Shown here one piece after another: positions 16,469 through 24,603 of a stretch of DNA of 43,457 bases (positions are counted from its first letter, which is position 1; every line of letters starts with the position of its first letter). The position numbers and the translations under genes were made by a program. The notes below the pieces were generated by a model. The model saw nothing but the letters and a program-made list of their open reading frames with translations, did not search any database and was not told the DNA's origin. Source of the stretch: Streptomyces milbemycinicus (GTDB taxonomy: Bacteria; Actinomycetota; Actinomycetes; Streptomycetales; Streptomycetaceae); NCBI RefSeq assembly GCF_002154605.1, contig NZ_MUNE01000079.1, positions 1 to 43,457 of the forward strand. Direction: 5' to 3'.

Positions 16469-16969
16469 ATGAACACGAACGTGGCGAACGAAGAAGAGCA
16501 GAAGCCGGGCGCCGGACCCGCGCCGCGGGCGCTGGCGGACGAGGAATTGTCCCGGCTGCTTCAGGAGCAGCAGTTTTCGGTGCTCGCCACGGTCAAGCGC
16601 AGCGGTCACCCCCATCTGTCGACCGTGCTCCACCGCTGGAGCCCCGAGGAGCGCATGGTTCGGATCTCCACCACGGCCGACCGCCTCAAGGTGCGCCAGC
16701 TGCGCCGCGATCCGCATGCCGCCCTGCACGTCCACGGCCCGAACGTCTGGTCGTTCGCCGTCGCCGAGGGCGACGCGGAGATCTCCGAGGTGACGACGGT
16801 GCCCGGTGACGCGGTCGGGCGGGAACTGCTCTCCCTGACGCCCGGCTTCGACGATCCGCGGGACGAGGCGGCGTTCCTGGAGCAGATGGTCGCGGACCGG
16901 CGGGTGGTGATCAGGATCCGGGTGTCCCGCCTGTACGGAACGGCCCTCGACATCCCCGGCTCCGACTGA
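16469..16969 (+). CDS. PPOX-class (pyridoxamine 5'-phosphate oxidase-like, F420/flavin) protein
   Basis: A 166-residue split-beta-barrel flavin or F420 binding protein. Signatures are LLQEQQFSVLATVKRSGHPH, the core strand MVRISTTADRLKVRQLRRDP, and a GDAEI-type strand. Proteins of this class bind FMN, F420 or haem and reduce or oxidise small molecules; the cofactor cannot be told from sequence alone. The first 25 residues are charged and probably flexible. It starts 37 bases after the exporter, so co-transcription is likely and a role in modifying the exported compound is possible. It converges with the MocR gene 13 bases away. Confidence 0.88.
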   Translation: MNTNVANEEEQKPGAGPAPRALADEELSRLLQEQQFSVLATVKRSGHPHLSTVLHRWSPEERMVRISTTADRLKVRQLRRDPHAALHVHGPNVWSFAVAEGDAEISEVTTVPGDAVGRELLSLTPGFDDPRDEAAFLEQMVADRRVVIRIRVSRLYGTALDIPGSD

Positions 16970-16982
16970 TCAGACGCCCCGA

Positions 16983-18422
16983 TCAGACGGCCGCCAGCCG
17001 CCGCAGCGCCGGACCGATGTCCGGCGCTGCGATCGCGCCGTATCCGAAGACGAGGCCCGGACGTACGGATTGGCTCATGGCGACCTCGGACAGGGTGTAG
17101 AGCGCCACGCCCGAAGCACGGGCCCGGGCCGCCAGCTCTGCCGGGTCACCGCCGGTGGCGTAGGCGGTGATATGCAGACCGGCCGAGGACGGAATGACGT
17201 CGAGCCGGTCCGCGAAGGGGGCACCTCCCAGCGGTAGCTGGGGGAATTCGGCGAGCCCGGTCGTGATCAGCTCATGCCGGGCCGCGTACTCCTGTCGCAT
17301 CCGGCGGATGTGGCGGGCGAGCAGACCGTCGTCGATGAACCTGGCCAGCGCCGCCTGGGTGGGGAAGGAAGTGCTCCAGTCGGTCACGTACTTGGCCGCG
17401 CGCAGCGCATCCCGCAGCGGGGCGGGCGCGACGAGAAAGCCGATCCTCAGCGAGGGCAGCATGACCTTGGAGAAGGAGCCCACGTAGATCACATGTCCGG
17501 CCCGGTCGACGCTCTGCAGGGGGTCGATCGGCCGGCCGCCGAAGCGGAACTCGCTGTCGTAGTCGTCCTCGATCACCACGGCACCGTGACGTTCGGCCCA
17601 TTCGACGAGGGCCATCCGGCGCCGCAGCGACATCGGCATGCCCAGCGGGAACTGGTGGGAGGGCGTCACATAGACGACGCGGACGTGGTCCGGGAGGGCG
17701 TCCACACACAGGCCCTCGTCGTCCACCGGGACATCCACGACCGTGGCGCCCAGCGAGCGGAAGAGCATCCGGGCCGGCGGATAGCCGGGGTCCTCGACCG
17801 CGACGCCGTCGCCCGGCTCGACCATCACGCGGCAGATCAGATCGAGGGCCTGCTGAATGCCGTTGGTCACGACCACATCGTCGGCGGCGGCCCGCACCCC
17901 TCTGAACAGGCCGATATGGCGAGCGATCGCCGCACGCAGCCCGCGGTGGCCCGCCGGATGGCCGGAGCCCCGCGCGATCGCGGCCGCAGGGCGCAGCTCA
18001 CGCGCGACCAGCCGCCGCCATGTCTGGTACGGGAACAGCCGGGCGTCCGGCAGGCCCACCCGCAGGTCATACGTGACGGAGGTCAGCTCGGCGTCGATCG
18101 GGCCGAGCCATGGGGTGACCACCCCGTCCCAGACGGCGCGCGGCTTGAGCGCGGAACGGGTGCTCGGGGCACCCGGCGTACGGCCGACCGCCCCTACGAA
18201 CGTGCCCGCGCCGACCCGGCTCTCCAGATAACCCTCGCTCGCCAGCCGGTCGTAGGCGACGCCGACCGTGTTACGGGCCACCGCGAGCCGCCGGGCCATC
18301 TCCCGGGTCGGCGGCAGCGGATCGCCCGGGCGCAGCCGCCCGTCGAGGATGGCGGCACGGACTTGTCGGTAGATCTGGCCGGACAGGTCGCGATGCCCGT
18401 CGAGGCTGACGTGGACCTCCAT
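16983..18422 (-). CDS. MocR/GabR-type regulator (GntR HTH fused to PLP aminotransferase domain)
   Basis: A 479-residue two-domain regulator. The GntR winged helix is at about residues 10-75 (GQIYRQVRAAILDGRLRPGD, then MARRLAVARNTVGVAYDRL). A fold-type I aminotransferase domain follows from about 120, with the pyridoxal-phosphate Lys in YVGSFSKVMLPSLRIGF and the cofactor Asp/Tyr region IEDDYDSEFRFGGRPI. Such proteins sense PLP or an amine and act on the divergent gene. The segment FPQLPLGGAP is encoded by a Streptomyces repeat at 17217-17245. The 3' end of the coding region contains a hairpin able to end transcription from the opposite strand. Target not visible. Confidence 0.92.
   Translation of the reverse strand: MEVHVSLDGHRDLSGQIYRQVRAAILDGRLRPGDPLPPTREMARRLAVARNTVGVAYDRLASEGYLESRVGAGTFVGAVGRTPGAPSTRSALKPRAVWDGVVTPWLGPIDAELTSVTYDLRVGLPDARLFPYQTWRRLVARELRPAAAIARGSGHPAGHRGLRAAIARHIGLFRGVRAAADDVVVTNGIQQALDLICRVMVEPGDGVAVEDPGYPPARMLFRSLGATVVDVPVDDEGLCVDALPDHVRVVYVTPSHQFPLGMPMSLRRRMALVEWAERHGAVVIEDDYDSEFRFGGRPIDPLQSVDRAGHVIYVGSFSKVMLPSLRIGFLVAPAPLRDALRAAKYVTDWSTSFPTQAALARFIDDGLLARHIRRMRQEYAARHELITTGLAEFPQLPLGGAPFADRLDVIPSSAGLHITAYATGGDPAELAARARASGVALYTLSEVAMSQSVRPGLVFGYGAIAAPDIGPALRRLAAV
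17002..17031. terminator. Hairpin terminator inside the MocR 3' coding end
   Basis: A 13-bp perfect stem (17002-17014 with 17019-17031) with loop CGAT. It lies 32 bases past the PPOX stop codon but within the last 17 codons of the convergent MocR gene, so it probably ends PPOX transcripts. Confidence 0.6.
17217..17245 (-). repeat. Streptomyces short palindromic repeat inserted in coding sequence
   Basis: On the minus strand the unit starts TCCCCCAGC and ends GAGGTGCCCCC, around the hairpin CCCAGC-GGTA-GCTGGG (17227-17242 on the plus strand). I recognise this as a very common dispersed unit of Streptomyces genomes. It adds PQLPLGGAP in frame to the MocR protein. Confidence 0.55.
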
Positions 18423-18491
18423 ATTGGCTCAATCATATGTGGGGTTATTGGACCTGGTGTTGGGCCATTGCCGGTTTCTAGGCTTCGGATC
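18423..18491. promoter_or_regulatory. Divergent promoter region with three phased TTGGnYC direct repeats
   Basis: TTGGCTC at 18424-18430, TTGGACC at 18448-18454 and TTGGGCC at 18460-18466 are in the same orientation, 24 and 12 bases apart. MocR/GabR-type regulators are known to bind direct repeats, so this is the likely MocR site controlling both directions. Confidence 0.45.
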
Positions 18492-19100
18492 ATGGATATT
18501 CAAGAGCTGGACATCCAAGAGCTCGACCGCCGGTCTCTGGCGCTGTTGGGCGATGTCGTCGCCCAAGTCAAGGACGATCAGCTACGTCTCCCGACGCCGT
18601 GCCCGGACTGGACCCTGCACGGCCTGATCCGCCATCTCGTCAGCCAGAACGAGGGGTTCGCCGCGTCGGCGCGCGGCGGGGGCGAAGCGCTGTCCGACTG
18701 GCGCGGCGGCGACCTCGGCGCCGATGCCCGCGCCGCGTTCGAGGCGTCGGCGGCGCTGGTCAACGATGCGTTCGCACAAGACGGCGTGCTCGACCGCGCG
18801 TTCGCCCTCCCGGAGGTCCGAAACGGCGGCGCCTTCCCCGCGTCCCTCGCGATCAGCTTCCACTTCGTCGACTGCGTCGTCCACGCCTGGGACGTCGCGG
18901 CCACGATCGGCGTCCCCTGGGAGCCCGACGACGAGCTGACCGCCGCCGCGCTACGGGTCGCCGAACAGGTCCCCGACAAGGGCCGCGGCCCCGGCGCCGC
19001 CTTCGAACAACGCGTCCCACCCCCGACCGACGCAACCCCGCATCACCGGCTGCTCAGCCTGCTCGGCCGCGTCCCCTCCTGGTCGGGCACACCGTGCTGA
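18492..19100 (+). CDS. TIGR03086-family metal-binding protein (mycothiol-dependent DinB/maleylpyruvate isomerase-like)
   Basis: A 202-residue four-helix DinB-like protein. Marks are LPTPCPDWTLHGLIRHLVSQ (first metal His), ISFHFVDCVVHAWDVAATIG (HxxDxxxHxWD-like metal site), and the helical C-terminus. Families with this fold in actinobacteria are often mycothiol-dependent transferases or isomerases; the substrate is unknown. The N-terminus carries a tandem duplication (DIQELDIQELD). There is no clear ribosome site before ATG 18492. It is divergent from the MocR regulator and overlaps the next gene by 7 bases. Confidence 0.82.
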   Translation: MDIQELDIQELDRRSLALLGDVVAQVKDDQLRLPTPCPDWTLHGLIRHLVSQNEGFAASARGGGEALSDWRGGDLGADARAAFEASAALVNDAFAQDGVLDRAFALPEVRNGGAFPASLAISFHFVDCVVHAWDVAATIGVPWEPDDELTAAALRVAEQVPDKGRGPGAAFEQRVPPPTDATPHHRLLSLLGRVPSWSGTPC

Positions 19101-19501
19101 GATCGCACTGGCGCCCGGGCCCGGCGGCGGACACGGACGGCCCGGTGCTCGTCAGCGTCACCGACTTCACCTTCACCAAGCGGCTGGACCTCCCCGGCAT
19201 CGCCCGCGCGGCCATCGGCCTACGCCGCACCTGGCCTGCGCTCGACGGGGCGGTCGGCCTATGGCTGTGGACGGCCCCGCGGTCCCGGCGCTGCGGCGCG
19301 GTGTCCGTGTGGACCGGTGAGGAGGCCCTGCACGGATTCGTGGCGCGACCGGACCACGTCGCGATCATGCGCAAGTACCGCGCCCGCGGCGTGGCCAAGG
19401 CGACGACCTGGGTGTCGCCTGCGCTCGACGAGACCGCCATCTGGCGGGACGCCTATCGCGTACTCATGGGATCCGGCACTACAGCCGGTCGATCTCGGTG
19501 A
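19094..19501 (+). CDS. Small hypothetical protein, possible ABM/spheroidene-monooxygenase-like fold
   Basis: A 135-residue protein starting at GTG 19094 inside the stop region of the previous gene (GTGCTGA), which implies translational coupling. It reads VSVTDFTFTKRLDLPGIARA, then WLWTAPRSRRCGAVSVW and HVAIMRKYRARGVAKATTW. The alternating strands with a paired helix (FVARPDHVAIMRKYR) resemble dimeric alpha/beta-barrel monooxygenase-like proteins; that likeness is weak and function is not assigned. The last 8 codons overlap the 3' end of the opposing Uma2 gene. Confidence 0.65.
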   Translation: MLRSHWRPGPAADTDGPVLVSVTDFTFTKRLDLPGIARAAIGLRRTWPALDGAVGLWLWTAPRSRRCGAVSVWTGEEALHGFVARPDHVAIMRKYRARGVAKATTWVSPALDETAIWRDAYRVLMGSGTTAGRSR

Positions 19502-20063
19502 GGTCGATATCGATGGTGAACGGCGCCGGGAGCTTGAGGCGATCGTGGTAGATGCCGGTCGGCACGTACGTGCGCGTCACCGAGTTCAGCTCGAAGACCT
19601 GGACGACCGGGCGCCGGACCTCACCCTTCTCGACCAGCCAGAAGTGAGGGATTCCCGCCTCGGCGTAGAGCTGCGGCTTGCGCTGCCGGTCGCGATCCTC
19701 CGACTCGGGCGACACCACCTCCACCGCAAGCACGACGTCAGCCGCCTGGAAGCCCGTCTCCTCCGCCTCGGCTGACACAGCCTCTGCACGCAGGACCAAG
19801 ATGTCAGGCTCAGGGCGGTTCTTCTTGTTGAGGACAACGCTCATCTCGCGACGCACCCGCAGCGACATTGGTGCGAACGCTCGTAGAGCTGGCACAAGCA
19901 CGTCCATGACCAGCGAATGGAAACTCCTCTGCGGGCTCACGAAAACGAGGCTCCCGTCGATCAGCTCAGTGTGCGGCGGGAGATCCGGGATGCGGTCGAG
20001 GTCGTCCGCGGTGAATCCGCCCGGGGGCGGAAAGGCCCAGGCCGGCAGCGGTTCAGCAGTCAT
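19479..20063 (-). CDS. Uma2-family (DUF820) restriction-endonuclease-fold protein
   Basis: A 194-residue PD-(D/E)xK-fold protein. The active-site pattern is visible as PEPDILVL, then VLAVEVVSPESEDRDRQRK and KPQLYAEAGIPHFWLVEKG. Uma2 proteins are numerous in Streptomyces and cyanobacteria; nuclease activity is predicted from fold and seldom shown. The ATG at 20063 was chosen because GGGAGG lies 4-9 bases upstream; an ATG 12 bases earlier would place that site inside the gene. It stands alone between the mycothiol-type genes and an exporter. Confidence 0.88.
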   Translation of the reverse strand: MTAEPLPAWAFPPPGGFTADDLDRIPDLPPHTELIDGSLVFVSPQRSFHSLVMDVLVPALRAFAPMSLRVRREMSVVLNKKNRPEPDILVLRAEAVSAEAEETGFQAADVVLAVEVVSPESEDRDRQRKPQLYAEAGIPHFWLVEKGEVRRPVVQVFELNSVTRTYVPTGIYHDRLKLPAPFTIDIDLTEIDRL

Positions 20064-20115
20064 GGTTCCTCCCATGGACGGGATTCTGGCCGCGCAGCCA
20101 AGCGTAGCGGGCCCG

Positions 20116-20161
20116 AACGTGGGAGCTGCCCCTCACACGGGGGAGGGGCGGCTCCCACGTT
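20116..20161 (-). terminator. Terminator hairpin after the TetR-MFS operon
   Basis: A 19-bp stem (20116-20134 with 20143-20161) with one G-T pair and an 8-base loop. It begins 17 bases beyond the stop codon of the exporter at 20179 and separates it from the Uma2 promoter. Confidence 0.78.
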
Positions 20162-20178
20162 GACCGCCGTGCGTGGGC

Positions 20179-21678
20179 CTAGCCCAGGTGCACCGGAAGC
20201 GGCTCCGTCTGCTCCGCGCCGGGCTGGCGGCTCGGCCGCGGGGTGTTCATCAGGAGGCCGACCAGGACCGCCGCCGCCGCGAGGATCACCGAGGACCAGA
20301 CAAATGCCTCCGAGAAGCCTTCGACCAGCCCCTCCTTGGCCAGTTGCGGGGTCACCTCATTGGCGCGGACCGCCGGGGCCAGGTAGTCCTTGGTGGTACT
20401 GGCGGCGATCGTGTTGAGCATCGCCGTGCCGACCGAGCCGCCGATCTGCTGGGCGGTGTTGACCGTGGCGGAGGCGATGCCCGCGTCCTGGGGCTGGACG
20501 CCGTGGGTGGAGTAGTTCATCGACGGCGCCATCGTCAGGCCCATGCCGAAGCCGACGAGGAGTTCGGCGGGCAGGACGCCCGCCGCGTACGAGCTGTCGG
20601 GCTCCAGGGGGATCAGCAGCGCGACGCCGACGGCCGCGATGAGCAGGCCCGGGACCATGAGGACGCGGGGTGGCACCTTGGGGAGCAGCCGGGTGCCGAC
20701 ACCGGCCGCCGAGACCAGCACGGCCGCGGTCATCGGCAGAAAGGCCACGCCGCTGACCAGCGCCGAGTAGCCCTTGACGCGCTGCATGTAGTACGTGAGG
20801 AAGAGGAACATCGCGAACATGCCGACCACCGCCAGCCCGACCGCGAGGTAGGCGCCGCCGCGCGTACGGTCCGTGATCACCCGAAGGGGCAGCAGCGGGC
20901 GCGGGACGACGCGCTCGGTCAGGACGAACGCCGTCAGCAGGACCACGCCCAGGGTGAGCAGCCCGGTCACGGTCAGCGAGTCCCAGCCTTCGGACTCCGC
21001 CTCGCTGCATCCGTACACCACCGCGACCAGACCGGATACGGCCAGCAGCGCGCCGGGCAGGTCGAAGCGGACGCGGTCGCCCTCGGCGCGCTCGTCGGCG
21101 GGCAGCACGTACCAGCTGAAGACGGCGACGGCGGCGACGGGCACATTCACATACAGGCACCAGCGCCAGTCCAGATACTCGGTCAGCAGCCCGCCGAGGA
21201 CCAGGCCGATCGCGCCGCCGCCCGCCGCGATGGCGCCGAAGACGCCGAAGGCCTTGGCGCGCTCGCGCGGCTCGGTGAAGTTCACCGCGAGCAGGGAGAG
21301 CACCGTGGGGGCGAGCAGCGCGGCGAACACGCCCTGCAGCGCGCGGGCCGCGAGGAGCATCTCGAAGCCGGAGGCCGTGCCGCCGAGCGCGGAGGCCGCG
21401 GCGAAGCCGATCAGACCGATGAGGAAGGAGCGCCGGCGGCCGGTGTAGTCGGCGATCCGGCCGCCGAGCAGCAGCAGGCTGCCGAACGCCAGGGTGTAGG
21501 CGGTGATGACCCACTGCCGGTCGCCGTCGGTGATCCCGAGGTCCTGCTGGGCCGAGGGCAGGGCGATGTTCACGACGGTGATATCGAGGACGATCATCAG
21601 CTGGGCCAGGCCGATGAAGAGCAGTGCCAACCAGCGCCGTGGGTTGACCGCGGGCTGCGTGTCGAGGGGCTGGGCCAT
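20179..21678 (-). CDS. MFS transporter, DHA2 family (14-TM) drug exporter
   Basis: A 499-residue proton-driven exporter. TM1 is WLALLFIGLAQLMIVLDITV, with VVNIALPSAQQDLG giving the DHA2 signature. The loop is GGRIADYTGRRRSFL (motif A), motif C lies near GAIAAGGGAIGLVLGGLLTE, and TVNTAQQIGGSVGTAMLNTI lies near TM13. It lies downstream of a TetR gene on the same strand, 110 bases apart, with a weak hairpin between them. Actinorhodin- and daunorubicin-type self-resistance exporters share this architecture, but no biosynthetic genes are beside it, so substrate is open. Confidence 0.94.
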   Translation of the reverse strand: MAQPLDTQPAVNPRRWLALLFIGLAQLMIVLDITVVNIALPSAQQDLGITDGDRQWVITAYTLAFGSLLLLGGRIADYTGRRRSFLIGLIGFAAASALGGTASGFEMLLAARALQGVFAALLAPTVLSLLAVNFTEPRERAKAFGVFGAIAAGGGAIGLVLGGLLTEYLDWRWCLYVNVPVAAVAVFSWYVLPADERAEGDRVRFDLPGALLAVSGLVAVVYGCSEAESEGWDSLTVTGLLTLGVVLLTAFVLTERVVPRPLLPLRVITDRTRGGAYLAVGLAVVGMFAMFLFLTYYMQRVKGYSALVSGVAFLPMTAAVLVSAAGVGTRLLPKVPPRVLMVPGLLIAAVGVALLIPLEPDSSYAAGVLPAELLVGFGMGLTMAPSMNYSTHGVQPQDAGIASATVNTAQQIGGSVGTAMLNTIAASTTKDYLAPAVRANEVTPQLAKEGLVEGFSEAFVWSSVILAAAAVLVGLLMNTPRPSRQPGAEQTEPLPVHLG

Positions 21679-21729
21679 GATGGTGCCTTTCTGAGGCTTA
21701 TCTGGAGATTTCAGGCTTTGAGAGGCCTT

Positions 21730-21754
21730 CCCCGTCCGGGTTTGCCGGGCGGGG
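21730..21754. terminator. Weak hairpin between TetR and exporter genes
   Basis: A 10-bp stem (21730-21739 with 21745-21754, one G-T pair) and a 5-base loop in the gap between the two genes. It could lower exporter expression relative to TetR. Confidence 0.4.
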
Positions 21755-21788
21755 GGATTCCTCCGGAAGCGGCCGGACGGGTCATCCG

Positions 21789-22511
21789 TCAGTCGGATCC
21801 GGCACCCATCGCCCCTCCTCTGAGGCGCTTGAACATGGCGGCGTCCAGGGCCGGCCCGGACAGCCGAGTGTTGGGCCGGGCGCCGCCTTCGGGGCGTAGG
21901 CCGTCGATGTATACGTCCAGGTGGCGGTGTGCCAGCGCCTCGTCGTCCGGCATGACCCCGCCAGGCAGCGGGCGGGACAGCCGGATGATCATCAGGGTGA
22001 TGTCGCCGAAAACGGCGTCGGGGCGGATCAGCCCGGCCTCATGGGCCCGTCCGAGCAGTTCGTCCACGGGGTCGGCGGCGTCGTGGCGGACGGCGTCCAG
22101 GATCTCGTCGACGGTGACCCGGCCGAGGAGAGCGGGCACCACCGAGCCGAGCTTGAGGTCGAGGGCCGCGTGCATAAAGCGGCGGAGCGCGTCCATCGGA
22201 TCGCGCTCCGCCTCGGTCGCCTCGTGCGCGGCCTCGACCAGGGCGGTGAAGACGTCGATCGCCACCGCGCGGATCAGGTCGGCACGCTTGGGAAACCGCC
22301 GGTAGAGGGTCGCGATGCCGACGCCCGCCCTGCGGGCGATCTCGTCGAGGGGGGCGTCAGGGCCCTGGTCGGCGAAGACCGCGCGGGCGGCACGCAGGAT
22401 CTGCTCGCGGTTCTGCCGGGCGTCGGCCCGCATCCGGGGCATCCGGGACGCGGGCCCGTCGGAGGCGTCGGCCGGATCGGCCTCGTCGGCGTCGGGGGTG
22501 ATGGTGGACAC
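21789..22511 (-). CDS. TetR/AcrR-family transcriptional regulator
   Basis: A 240-residue regulator whose helix-turn-helix is at about residues 28-75: RADARQNREQILRAARAVFA, DEIARRAGVGIATLYRRFPK. The C-terminal domain resembles the SbtR/KstR2-like group common in Streptomyces. The GTG at 22511 has GGGAGG 6-11 bases upstream; a longer frame from 22577 would run through the operator and lacks a ribosome site. The first 25 residues are acidic and probably unstructured. It precedes a DHA2 exporter on the same strand and probably represses it and itself. Confidence 0.9.
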   Translation of the reverse strand: MSTITPDADEADPADASDGPASRMPRMRADARQNREQILRAARAVFADQGPDAPLDEIARRAGVGIATLYRRFPKRADLIRAVAIDVFTALVEAAHEATEAERDPMDALRRFMHAALDLKLGSVVPALLGRVTVDEILDAVRHDAADPVDELLGRAHEAGLIRPDAVFGDITLMIIRLSRPLPGGVMPDDEALAHRHLDVYIDGLRPEGGARPNTRLSGPALDAAMFKRLRGGAMGAGSD

Positions 22512-22558
22512 GGCGAACCTCCCGCGAACAGGGCGGCGGCGCAGCACAACAGTGCTAG

Positions 22559-22577
22559 GTGGAGAGTTTTTCTCCAC
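22559..22577. promoter_or_regulatory. Candidate TetR operator upstream of the TetR-MFS operon
   Basis: GTGGAGA-GTTTT-TCTCCAC is a perfect 7-bp-arm inverted repeat 48 bases before the TetR GTG. The position suits autorepression. Confidence 0.55.
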
Positions 22578-22696
22578 TTAGTGATATCAGCGTATCCACT
22601 GCGGCCAGGATATTCAACACGTGATGAAAAAGATCGGACGGGTCCCGAACGCAGACGCGGTCACGTACGCACACAGGCGGACGCACACACGACGAA

Positions 22697-22726
22697 GCCC
22701 GGCCCCCGCCGAAGCGGGGGCCGGGC
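22697..22726 (-). terminator. serA terminator
   Basis: A 13-bp perfect GC stem (22697-22709 with 22714-22726) and CGAA tetraloop, about 72 bases after the serA stop codon. Confidence 0.8.
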
Positions 22727-22798
22727 CCTGTGCTGCTGCTCTGCTGTTCCGTACTGCCGTAAGACCGCGCCGTACTGCGGTCAGAACGCTTCTCGCGC

Positions 22799-24403
22799 TC
22801 AGTCCACCAGGTTGACCGAGCGGGCCGACGACGCCCCGATCTCCTCGGCGATCTCGGTGAGGACCGGCTGGGGGATCGTGTCGTCCACGGTCAGCGCCAC
22901 CAGCGCCGCCCCGCCCGCCGCCGAACGCGAGACCTGCATACCGGCGATGTTGATCTCCGCCTCGCCGAGGATGCGGCCGAGCGTGCCGACCACACCCGGG
23001 CGGTCGGTGTAGCGCAGGAAGGCCATGTGGTCGGCGAGCGCCAGGTCGACGTCGTAGTCGCCGACCGCGACGATCTTCTGCTGGTTCTTGGGACCGGCCA
23101 GCGTGCCGGAGATCGAGACCTCGTCACCGCCGGAGAGGGTGCCGCGCACGGTCACCACATTGCGGTGCTCCGAGGACTCCGAGCTGGTGGTCAGGCGTAC
23201 CTCGACGCCGCGCTCCTGCGCGAACAGCGGGGCGTTCACATACGACACGGTCTCGTCGACGATGTCCTCGAACACACCCTTGAGCGCGGAGAGTTCGAGC
23301 ACCTTGACGTCGTGCTGGGTGATCTCGCCGTACACCTCGACGTCCAGCCGGACCGCCACCTCGCCCGCGAGCGCGGTGAAGATCCGCCCCAGCTTCTCGG
23401 CCAGCGGCAGCCCGGGCCGGACCTCCTCGGCGATGACGCCGCCCTGCACATTCACCGCGTCCGGGACCAGCTCGCCCGCGAGGGCCAGGCGCACCGAGCG
23501 GGCGACCGCGATGCCCGCCTTCTCCTGGGCCTCGCCGGTGGAGGCGCCCAGGTGCGGGGTGGCAACCACGTTGTCGAACTCGAAGAGCGGGGAGTCCGTG
23601 CACGGCTCCTTGGAGAACACGTCCAGGCCGGCCGCCGCGACCCGGCCCTCCTTGAGGGCCGCCGCCAGCGCCTCCTCGTCGACGATCCCGCCACGCGCGG
23701 CGTTGACGATCCGGACCTCGGGCTTGACCTTGTGCAGCGCCTCGTCGCCGATCAGGCCGACGGTCTCGGGGGTCTTGGGGAGGTGGACCGTGATGAAGTC
23801 GGAGACCTCGAGCAGCTCGTCGAGCGACAGCAGCTTGACGCCCATCTGGGCGGCGCGCGCGGGCTGGACGTAGGGGTCGTACGCGACGATCTTCATGCCG
23901 AAGGCGGACATCCGCTGGGCGACCAGCACGCCGATGCGGCCGAGGCCGACGACGCCGAGGGTCTTCTCGCTCAGCTCCACGCCCGTGTACTTGCTGCGCT
24001 TCCACTCGCCGTTCTTCAGCGCCGCGTTCGCCTGCGGGATGTTGCGGGCCGTGGCGACCAGCAGGCCGCATGCCAGCTCGGCCGCGGTGACGATGTTGGA
24101 CGTCGGGGCGTTGACAACCATGACGCCGGCCTTGGTGGCGGCGGAGACGTCCACATTGTCGAGGCCGACACCCGCGCGGGCGACGACCTTGAGGTTCTTG
24201 GCCGCGGCGATGGCCTCGGCGTCGACCTTGGTGGCGCTGCGCACGAGGATGGCGTCCACGTCGGCGATGGCGGGCAGCAGCTCGGCCCGGTCCGCGCCGT
24301 TGCAGCTGCGGATCTCGAAGTCCGGGCCCAGGGCCTCCACCGTGGCGGGCGAGAGCTCTTCGGCGATGAGTACGACGGGTTTACCCGTGGAAGCAGTGCT
24401 CAC
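22799..24403 (-). CDS. serA: D-3-phosphoglycerate dehydrogenase
   Basis: First enzyme of serine synthesis: 3-phosphoglycerate to 3-phosphohydroxypyruvate with NAD. The 534 residues are the long actinobacterial form. It has the substrate domain (TKVDAEAIAAAKNLKVVARA), NAD Rossmann motif VGLGRIGVLVAQRM, catalytic Arg in VNAARGGIVDEEAL, Glu in FSKEPCTDSPLF and His in TPHLGAST. After these come the intervening allosteric domain and a C-terminal ACT domain (YTDRPGVVGTLGRILGEAEI) that binds serine. The GTG at 24403 matches the family start; the open frame to 24598 is spurious. It follows ilvC by 247 bases with a terminator between, so it has its own promoter. Confidence 0.97.
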   Translation of the reverse strand: MSTASTGKPVVLIAEELSPATVEALGPDFEIRSCNGADRAELLPAIADVDAILVRSATKVDAEAIAAAKNLKVVARAGVGLDNVDVSAATKAGVMVVNAPTSNIVTAAELACGLLVATARNIPQANAALKNGEWKRSKYTGVELSEKTLGVVGLGRIGVLVAQRMSAFGMKIVAYDPYVQPARAAQMGVKLLSLDELLEVSDFITVHLPKTPETVGLIGDEALHKVKPEVRIVNAARGGIVDEEALAAALKEGRVAAAGLDVFSKEPCTDSPLFEFDNVVATPHLGASTGEAQEKAGIAVARSVRLALAGELVPDAVNVQGGVIAEEVRPGLPLAEKLGRIFTALAGEVAVRLDVEVYGEITQHDVKVLELSALKGVFEDIVDETVSYVNAPLFAQERGVEVRLTTSSESSEHRNVVTVRGTLSGGDEVSISGTLAGPKNQQKIVAVGDYDVDLALADHMAFLRYTDRPGVVGTLGRILGEAEINIAGMQVSRSAAGGAALVALTVDDTIPQPVLTEIAEEIGASSARSVNLVD

Positions 24404-24603
24404 GTGGTCTTCAGTCCTCACTAGTCCTATGCGGACGGCCGTCCCGACGGCCGCAGGCGTGAAGGGGGGGCAGCCGCGTGAAAGACGCACGACGCTGTGA
24501 GCCCTGACGCGCTTATTCCCTGCAGTGTAGTGGCGTCCGGGAGGCGTTTTGCGCCATAGCGGCGGGATCACCCGCACGTGGTCTTGCATGATGGACAAGT
24601 CGC

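Noticed and set aside
24404..24598. N-terminal extension of serA
   Set aside because: The family starts at the GTG at 24403. The extension runs through a promoter-like region and has no matching sequence pattern.
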